Source of the DNA: Calendula officinalis
Lineage: Eukaryota > Streptophyta > Magnoliopsida > Asterales > Asteraceae
Assembly (NCBI GenBank): GCA_963853835.1
Contig: OY970834.1
Coordinates: 39,587,257-39,651,256 of the forward strand
Length of the DNA: 64,000 bases
Direction of reading: 5' to 3'
Positions 55,369-64,000 of this stretch are shown piece after piece. Under the pieces are notes generated by a model, which ran no database searches, was not told the DNA's origin, and saw only the letters and a list, made by a program, of their open reading frames with translations. The stretch's first letter is position 1, and the number at the start of each line of letters is the position of its first letter. The position numbers and the translations under genes were made by a program.

Positions 55369-57102
55369 GGACGAGTTACAGAAATGACTTGTTTGAAGGA
55401 AATTGTTCTTAGTTGTATTCATTATATGAGTTCAACTTGTAGACGTAAATACATGATATCCAATAAATAATTTAGTTAATTCTTTAAAAAAAAATACATC
55501 TTGAATCCTGTTTTACAGCAACCCTTCTTAAGATGACCATAACGTCCTGAAAACTAATATCACACGATCGAGTTCATAAAAAGGAATGTGTGGATAGTGG
55601 GATAACTACGTGTCAAGAGCACCATCTGGTGCTAGTGGCGTAATTAATGTGTGGTTTTGATTGCATCAATTAGGGAAACATGTCATATTGTATCTCTTTG
55701 TCAACTATCTCCCTAACTTCCTTCTAGTTTCTTCCCTTGGTATTCTATCCCCAGTTTAAATATTCCATATTCATGTCAACTTGACTTAGAATAGTACCAC
55801 TATTTTTCTTAAACTTTTGAGTTGTTTTAATTTATTGTTTTTCAAATTGGGAGTTGTTATGATCTCAATCTTGATTTTAAGATTTTAGGAAAAAACAATC
55901 TTGATCAATGACTATTTGTCAATTCTTTATGTAGGATCCGATTTGGTCGTATTAATTAGCTTGAATTAGTGAATTAAATAATAAATCTTTTCGAAGCAAA
56001 GCTAACCGGTTAATTGGCTATGTAGATCATAAGAGTATATTTAATGAAATTGATCTCCATCTTCTAGAGTTTAATTAACATTATAAATTTGAATCCTTAA
56101 TAAAACATGTAGTGGTTTAGATCTTGTAACTTATATGAATATCGTGCTTAGTCATAGTTTCATAAATTTTTTATATCACTAATTATTCATATAAAGTACA
56201 ACACATAAAAATCGACTATGGCGTATAAGTAGCAGGATCTTACTATCCCGATCCTATCTTAAAGTCTCTATCTTGTAGAGACAAAAATGATGTGTATACT
56301 AAGATTTCTATCTTAACAACCTTGCTAAGTTAAAAGCTAACTTGTGTTTATCAATTATCGTAATTATTTATTTTGATCTTTTTTAAAGGACACTTTTTCA
56401 CATATCTATTAGTTGTGACTATTAATTGACTCTTGACTGATTTTATTCAACTTACGACTTTAAAGTGAACTTTAAAGTCTCTTGAATGGACTGAATTTAA
56501 TTACTTAATTTTATCGAGTAGGCTGGTGGGTATGAGCACTACCAGCCACATTGAAATTTGTCATATCAGATACCACCTAAGCAACCGCACCACCTAACTT
56601 TGCAGGAAATACCTATCATAGAGGGCCCACCAAATCAAATACAAAGTGCCAGTGAAGAACTGAAGACCCCTGGCCATAGCCACCTTACACCCCCCTACGG
56701 CGTTGTGGGGATGGTGTTTTTCCTCTTATTAATTCACGTTGTGAACTAATGACGCATCATCATCACGGGACTTCTTATCTAATACTGAATGGTCTTAATA
56801 GAAATTATAGTTGTGATAATTAATTGATGTTTGACTGCATTTGTTTAACATGTGACTTAAAAGTAAACTTTAATGTCTCTAGATTGAACTCAATCTATTT
56901 CCCTTTATATAGTGCAAATAGGAGATGTAATGTGGCATAATTTGACAAAGTATAATTTTTTTATAAAAAATATCTTAGAGAGTTCTTATAAGTTATAACA
57001 TAAGCATCCTTAGTTACGGGTTAATTTAGTAAAATTAAATTTAGAAAGACAATATTGCTTCCAATTAAATCTTCATATTTATATTCTTACTCATTTAATT
57101 AA
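55369..57102. other. Host intergenic stretch with a diverged direct repeat
   Basis: No gene seen. Segments at about 56411-56506 and 56810-56905 are diverged direct repeats (both GTTGTGA.. through GACTTTAAA/GACTTAAAA and GTCTCT). A short patch between them (56520-56750) carries GGCTGGT...ACCAGCC and looks like an unrelated insertion. Confidence 0.5.
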
Positions 57103-57104
57103 TA

Positions 57105-57418
57105 CTTCCTCCGATTTAAAATAAGTGTTACACTTTCCTTTTTGGGGTGTTTCAAAATATGTGCTACATTTTGAAAAATTACCTTATTTAGCAAAAAATA
57201 GTAGGACCCACATCTACTAACTATCTACTTTAACAAAGTGAAATGACTCATTTAGCCTTAGTTTTTACTTTTAAACATCATTAACCTCACTTTATTCAAA
57301 AGGTGTGGGACCCATTATCCACTAACCATTCAATTAATCTAATTTAACCATCATTATAATATTTTACCTTAAAAACCTTGAAACCTAATGTGTAGCACTT
57401 ATTTTGAATCGGATGAAG
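57105..57418. mobile_element. Stowaway-like MITE, copy 2
   Basis: 314 bp with inverted ends CTTCCTCCGATTTAAAATAA and CTTCATCCGATTCAAAATAA. TA is duplicated at 57103-57104 and 57419-57420. Same family as 53117-53429. Confidence 0.8.
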
Positions 57419-57420
57419 TA

Positions 57421-58602
57421 TAAGTGTTGAAATCAAATAATGAGATTATGAAACATAATTAGTGGATTTCACATGTTAATTATTTTATGTATTATAGGAT
57501 GTAATACGAAGGTTTAATAATAACCAAATACAACTTTTTTTTTAAATTTATGATAGAATATATCTACACTCTACCTTATACTTCTTTGATTGCTTTCGGG
57601 AACAAACAACCACCAGCCTGATTTTTGAAGTGGGTGGCTGACGACATCAAAGCAGACAAATATTGACCTTCAGTACACCCCCTCTTAATTAGTAAACTAA
57701 TCCATCTTTAATCTCTGGCGTGAACACCAAAATAGAATCTTGTTTAATTAATGGAAATAAAAAAGGTTATAGCTTTTTTAAACAAGGACACTCCAAGAGG
57801 TTTTTAATAATTAGAATTCGATCGGCGCATGTCACCTGGAAGATGGAAATGTCTTTCTTAGGTAATCATATGAAAATTGAAAATATTTAATCTTAAATTA
57901 CAACCTCTTTAATTAAATTAGTACTATCATATTTCCATGTTCATTGCATCCAGATGTTCTAAGTTACAAATAAAATTGTGCAAAATAAAATAAAATACTA
58001 TGGTTCTAAAAAGCTTGTGTTGGCTTCATCATGGCATGTTAAAATCAAACTTGACACATATTTACCATTACAAATTGTATTTTTTAAGCATATTAAAGGT
58101 ACTGAAATATATAAATATATAAGCTAAATATTAGTTGTATAAATGGTCAGATATGCAAAAAATGCTAGTAAACTCAATCTTTTGACCACCGTAAATGTAA
58201 TTCCGGTGAATAAAATAATTTACTAAAGATATTTTAGCCGATTGCTAACCTATTTAATTGTCGTTAAGCAACTCAAGCTCGAGCTAGCTAAACTTGTTTG
58301 CAGCCTTCAAAAGAACACCAAAAATTATGCAAAAATCAAAAACCAACCACCATTGACAAAAGTTTATAAAAAGGTCACCAACAACTGATGCCAATTCTCA
58401 CCAGTAGAATCTACCACATAATCTAACTCCTTTATAGCAAAATCTAACCTACATAACAATAACAATAATAATAATAATAATAATCTTAATCATAACAATA
58501 CCTTCCCCTACCAAACAACACCACTAACCTTAACCCTAAACACTACTGTTAACTGCTTATCTGACAACCGCAGCATCAAAAGACCATAATACCCTTCACC
58601 CT
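57421..58602. other. Intergenic and 3' flank of the PDS5-like gene
   Basis: No coding region. Contains an (AAT)n run near 58456-58483. The part just left of 58603 will include the 3' UTR of the minus-strand gene. Confidence 0.5.
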
Positions 58603-61600
58603 CTAGCTCCTCTTCTTTCGTTTCTTTGACCCTGTTGACTTTCCTTTAGCACTTTCTGGAGTTTTCACATCCTCAGTTTCTTTTGCCTTGGTGGGACCAT
58701 TGCTATTGGACTTGCCCTTTGACTTGTTGACCGTTTTTGGCGTCTCTTTATCTTCCTTTGACTTTCCAGCTTCCTTGGATTTATTATCTTTTAAAGCTGA
58801 ACCTTTTGCACCTCTGTTGTTTATAAATGAGTCAAAATCACTAATTAGGGTTTATACTTGCACAATTATTATAAAGATTTAAGAGAAGAAAACTCACTTC
58901 TTGCTTGAATCTTTAACCTTCTCTTGTGAAGCAGAATCTGTTTTGGATTTTTTCTTTTTGTGTCTGGATAAAAAAAAACAAATTACAATATTTTTTAAAT
59001 TTTAATAATATTATTGAACTTTTATAACGAAAAAGTAACACATACGTTTCAGGGGAAGCTTCTTCACTTTGATCTACATTTACCTGTAAACCAAACCACA
59101 TGAACAGAAACAAAAACATTAAAAAATTAAAATTAAAAATTAAAAAAAAAATTCACACAAAACAGTGATTTTATTTCTCACCTCATCTCGCACAGAAAAC
59201 TCGGGTATAATCTCCCATCTTTGTGTTTTTAAATTCAATTTCTCTTCATCTCCATCCACATATGAAACCTGTTTAGCACTAAACATGTTAGAACGAAACA
59301 ATAGTTAAATACTCCAGATGTGAAATGACGTTAATAACCTTATGCTTCTTTTTAGCAGAATCAAACGACTCAACAACACCTTCATAATACCTACAATTAA
59401 GAAATAACTTTAAAATGAAATTATATTAATAGTAAAATTATAAGCTAAAAAATAAAGAATATCACTTGCATTTTATCTTCAGGCCACCAAACTTTGACCT
59501 TTTTACCCACCAGACTTTTATCATATTTTATAGTATCAGATACCTGAAAATATTTCATAATTCATAATAATAAATTAGTAGTTAATCCACACGGTATTTT
59601 AGGCTAAAATTATTAAAAATTATATATATACAATTACTTTATCTTTGCCTGCAGAACGTTTCCGTTTAGCTGATTTTGTTGCAGACTTTGGAGAAGAATC
59701 CATCTCCTTCACAATCCAAAAATATAAAAAGTAAATTAAATAAATTTTCGAAAAAAAATGAATAATAATAATAAGAAAGAGTTTTGAATTACTGACATCA
59801 TCACTAGATTGATCTTTCTCTGCAACATTTTTACCACTTGCACGTTTTTTACCTTCATCTTTCTTCTTTGATAAATTACCCTTTTTAGCAGAAGTTTTAG
59901 ATGGTTTAGCATCTGAATCATCACTTTCACTATCTTCCTCAACAGTAACTTTATTTTTATCCCCCTTTTTAACTGACTGTTTCAGTGGTTCAGCATCTGA
60001 ATCATCATCACTTTCATTCTCATCTTCATCAACAGTAATTTTACCTTTATCCCCCTTTTTAACTGACTGTTTCAGTGGTTTAGCATCTGAATCACTATCT
60101 TCCACTTTTTTACCACTTTGCTTCGCCTTCTTAGCATCTGACTGCTTGGACTTTTTACCTGACCGTTTTGTTGACTTTGAGACTGGCTTTTTCAAAGGCT
60201 TCACATCTGAATCACTATCATCTGACTCATCTTTAGACACTTGTTTAACCTCTTTTTTCTCTGCATCTGAATCACTATCATCTGATTCATCTTTTGAAAC
60301 TTGTTTAACTTCTTTTGCAGCAACCGTTTTCTTTCCTGCTCGTTTTTGTGGTTTTGCATCCACATCAGCAGCACTTGTTTCTTCAGTTGGGTCCTCACGG
60401 GTCAAATTCTTTTTGGGTCGACCCGGTTTCTTCACATGGGTCTCTTCAGAAGGGTTGGTTTCACTTTTTGATGGTGAAGAAATTTCTTCTTGTTCAGGTG
60501 TTTGTTTCTTTTTAGTTCCAACTGTTTTCTTAACACTAATTTCATCTGGAATACTGTTGCTTTGAGTTGGTGATGTAACAGTTACACTTGCAGGTTTACT
60601 TTCTATTGGTTTTGGTGAAGAAACTTCAACGTCATCATCATCATCACCATCATCATCATTATCTTTTTCAATTTCTGACATTTTAACATCATTTTCTTTT
60701 TCATTTTCAATTTCAGATTCTTTAACATCATTATCTTTTTCAATTTCTGATGACGGTTTGTTTGATTCTTCTTTTTCACCTTCGATATGAGAAGAATCAG
60801 AGATTTCGGTTAAATTTGTAACTATATCGTCTTTTTTCCCTTTATTTTCAGAAGTTCCTTCTTCAAGTTTTATTTTTTCTTCTTCAAGTTTTGATTTTTC
60901 TTCTTCAAGTTTTGATTTTTCTTCTTCAAGTTTTGATATTTCTTCATCATGTTTTGATTTTTCTTCAGCATCTGAATCATCATCATCATCATCATCATCT
61001 GATTGTTCCTTATGAACATTTTCTTGATTTATTATAACTTCTTGTTCTTGGTTTTTTGAAATTTCTTGATCAACTGAAGCTTCTTCATTATCCTTCACAT
61101 TTACTCCATTACTCATAACTGATTTTGGAGATCTGTCTATAGTAGGAGTAGGGTTTGCCTGTGAAGGAACATCATCTTCTTTAACCACCTAATTCACAAA
61201 TTTTTAAGCTTTTTAATACATTTATTAAAAAATATTATAAACATATAACAAATATTTAAAAAGCAAAAATAGCATACCTGTTCTGTGTGTTCCGATGATG
61301 CTGTGGTAACTTTGCTGTCATCTACCTGTAGCATGTCATACAATACACGCTCTTAATTTTTAAGATCTTTATTTTACCAATTTACCCCTTTAATATTACA
61401 CTTTCTATAAGTAAATTTTTATCGAATAAAGGCCAATATTGACAACTGAATTTCAACTCATAAATTGCTAAATACATATTAAAACCATATGAAAGTATCT
61501 TATATAAATAAAATATATCTTAATTATAACTATTAGTAATGTATGTATAACCCGAATTGGAAAACCTGTAACATGTAATCCGACTTGATTAATATTTATA

Positions 61601-61800
61601 TTTTCAATTTAAGACACTTATAAAATAAATACGAAGTACTGTATAACAGTAATAATAATAAATAAATAACAATATCCGCTACTTTGTGTGGATATAATGC
61701 TAGTTAATGTGTCTTCCATGATCATTTCATTTCAAAAATCAATGGTTTAGATTGAGTTCTGCTGGTTATGTAGCCTTAATTGGTTCTGATTCTAATTCTA

Positions 61801-61891
<91 letters not shown>

Positions 61892-63568
61892 GAGTACATG
61901 GTATGAGAAAGAATCACTAGATGAGTGGCACACCTGCTGTTCCTCATCTGTAGATCCCTTCTCCAATTTGCTCTCATTTTCCTGAATTAGAGGGGCATTA
62001 AAGTAATTAACTCGAAATGTCTCATGATAAATTAATATAATTTAAAAAAAAAAAATACCTTTTGTGGCCCTGAATCATTTTCATCATGTCGAAATGTAGC
62101 AGTAGTTCCTTCACAAATTGAAGCCACAATTTTAGTGTAATTTTCTAAAGTGTCACCCAAAGATATTACAGCTGGCTTCAGATAAGGTTTCAGTTTATCT
62201 GCAGATTTCAAAAGTACACCTTCCCCCAATTTTCTAGCTATTGGCAGAACTCCCTAAATAAAAATAAAAAATTGGTATCATTTCATAAAAACGAGAAAAA
62301 ATTAATTTCATAAAACAGGTACCTCACTATCTTTTCTAACAGTAGCCAGTAGTGGTTTGAGCATTTCAACTGAAATATCTTCACTTTCTTCCAAAACCAA
62401 AACCATTATATTTTCCATTGATGAATATATGATGGATTCAAGATGATAGTTCCTGAAATAAACATAATGGAATATTGATACTTTTACAAAAACAGTGAAA
62501 TTAAATTATATTAAAAATATTAAATAACATAAGACACCTCACAAATTTTAGAAAATGTTCAAACATTTCCACAATCATTCCATCACATTCAAGATCAAGC
62601 ATGATAACACATGATCTGACTTTTGAAACAGTTTCAAGAATCGCGGCTCGCTTGTGGAAAGATCGGCTGTATTGGTCATCTAAATCCTCGAATGAGTCAA
62701 CGATTAACTGAAAAACATCCTGTGAAAATAAAAAACATTTGGAATGTGAAGATGAGATAATATATGATGTGTATGGTCTATATGGTGTTATGGTGTACCC
62801 TCATTTGGTCATCATCGTATGGTGCATCAGGAGCTGTGATTCTTGTTATGTCACTGATGCAAGAAGCAACTGCAACTTTTGTATCGACATCTGAATGTTT
62901 CATCAGACTATCTTGAATCAAAGCCTTCATTAGTGGTTTTAGTGCATCTAGCATTGACTTTTTTGGGGATTGGTCAATCTTTGATAAAAGTCTCTCAACA
63001 TGCTGTAAAACAGAGACAAAAGATACAATTAGATGAATAGATTACAGACATACGTTGCCTACAGTCACTTATCACGGTACTTCAATTCATATGCACTCAG
63101 CTAGTTTCCATTAACAAACTATACAGAAATTAGTAATAGTTGTCTAGTTGAGCATTTGTTGAATATTCATACAAACATACCAAATTAATTGATCAGAACC
63201 AAAAATTAGGGCAAGCAACATACAGAAAAGATGCATGATTGAAGAGACTAATTGTATTATTGATTAACCACAAAGCTCTCCCCATAAAACCTACTTTTGA
63301 ATATCAAATGCGTCTACTGTTTCTAAATTCAAAAATTAACAAGAATTATATAGCATATAGTTCAAATATGACGTCAAATTTAGATTTGAAGATGCGAATT
63401 AGCGGAATTCAAGGATCAAATTGACTTTTTTTGGAAGAAAATAAAAAACTCAAATTGAGGGCTTACATCAAGAACATAGAGGAGTGCCTCGGTGGAATCC
63501 GAGGGATGTGATAGCTGTTTCCCTGCCTCCTTAAGCTGTTGTTCTAGCTCAACATCTGTAGATGCCAT
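58603..63568 (-). CDS. PDS5C: PDS5C-like sister chromatid cohesion protein, 15 exons
   Basis: Cohesin-associated nuclear protein of the plant PDS5C/D/E type. Exons: 63467-63568, 62799-63002, 62538-62719, 62323-62452, 62059-62253, 61934-61981, 61278-61325, 59797-61188, 59638-59706, 59470-59543, 59339-59390, 59182-59268, 59046-59083, 58898-58963, 58603-58813. They total 2898 nt, 965 residues, all phases consistent. Residues 1-270 are HEAT-like helices with the family hallmark ITAPDAPYDDDQM. Residues 304-770 are acidic, Lys- and Ser-rich, with an AT-hook-like KKPGRPKK at 556-563. A Tudor domain (VWWPEDKMYYEGVVESFD onward) spans about 795-850. The C-terminus is Lys-rich and ends KKRKKRS. Intron 10 is GC-AG; the other introns are GT-AG. 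Exon choices are from reading splice sites, not transcripts. Confidence 0.92.
61804..61890. repeat. Compound (TA)n(TG)n(CG)n microsatellite in a PDS5 intron
   Basis: About 48 bp of TA, then about 29 bp of TG, then 10 bp of alternating GC, within the intron between 61326 and 61933. Confidence 0.95.
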
Positions 63569-63791
63569 CTTCAATTTCGTTTTTGGATCTTTTCAAACCA
63601 CAAAAATCAGTCAATTCGACCTCAGTCTCTACGAACCATTTGAAACCCTAACAAAAATCACCGTGAAACAAAACAAAACAAAACGAATCTTACACCGAAT
63701 ATACAGACTCTAGAAGAAAGAAGAAGAAAAAGCCTAAAAAACTTCAAGAAATCTTTTCAACAAAGGAAGAAATCTAATACAGTACTATATT

Positions 63792-63852
63792 AGGGTTTGT
63801 TTGTCTAGAGAGAGAAAAAGGACCAAAAAGCGAAGAGAGAGAGAGAGAGAAG
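63792..63852 (-). promoter_or_regulatory. PDS5 5' region: telo-box and GA repeat
   Basis: AAACCCTA on the minus strand at 63792-63799 and a (GA)n tract at 63834-63852, about 225-285 nt upstream of the start codon. They may lie in the 5' UTR or core promoter. Both motifs are common in plant housekeeping gene promoters. Confidence 0.4.
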
Positions 63853-64000
63853 ATACCAATAGGTTATATGGCTGGTGTATGTGCGATATGTGTAAAGGAG
63901 AGAGATATAGATAGATACAGAGATACGGAAGATAAATTAGGGCTTGTTTATGTGAAAATTTGAATAGGGCTTGAGAAATTTGAGGAAATCTGAAGGGAAC

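Noticed and set aside
60146..60565. 139-codon plus-strand frame
   Set aside because: Antisense shadow of the large Ser/Asp/Lys-rich PDS5 exon.

Overview
This is a plant nuclear DNA window, almost certainly from a eudicot. The evidence is a plant miR156 precursor, a plant-type RPL38 gene with a telo-box promoter, a plant PDS5C-like gene, chromovirus-type Ty3 retrotransposons, several MITEs and an endogenous pararetrovirus cluster. The species cannot be fixed from the sequence. Asteraceae is possible, but that is only a guess. Most short open frames in the window are noise. Only three host genes are supported.

Layout. (1) 1-8612 is host sequence: the 3' end of a Helitron (to 2046), the complete three-exon RPL38 gene (2524-3296, minus), a Mutator-like MITE with a palindrome array (3591-4056), a Stowaway MITE (4074-4337) and a MIR156 hairpin (7078-7159, minus). 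(2) 8613-32070 is a cluster of endogenous caulimovirid (pararetrovirus) DNA bounded on both sides by AT microsatellites. Copies A (8804-16939) and B (17137-25178) are tandem and nearly identical on the minus strand. Copy C (26522-31875, plus) is inverted and lacks its 5' part. Each genome reads leader, PBS, ORF1 (coiled coil), ORF2 (MP-CP-PR-RT-RNase H polyprotein of 1623 residues), ORF3 (78 residues) and ORF4 (viroplasmin/TAV-like, 482 residues), then a TATA box and a poly(A) signal. (3) 32605-51489 is a Ty3/gypsy chromovirus (G1) with a 5-bp target duplication. A second chromovirus (G2, 35320-44623, with its own 5-bp duplication) is inserted in its gag gene. Both have stop codons in their coding regions. 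(4) 51495-58600 is host intergenic DNA rich in MITEs: Harbinger-like, Stowaway-like, and a hAT MITE nested in a Harbinger-like MITE. (5) 58603-63568 (minus) is a 15-exon PDS5C-like gene with an N-terminal HEAT region, an acidic/lysine-rich middle, a Tudor domain and one GC-AG intron.

The most unusual part is the pararetrovirus. Its polyprotein carries the badnavirus/tungrovirus-type second cysteine motif after the CCHC knuckle. The same genome encodes a viroplasmin-domain ORF4, which is normally a feature of caulimovirus-type genomes. ORF4 is immediately preceded by a strong 3' splice site, and a consensus donor lies in the leader, as expected for a tungrovirus-style spliced mRNA. The copies are almost unmutated, so integration or amplification was recent. 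The cluster forms a long inverted repeat, and the promoter of copy A points toward the MIR156 gene.
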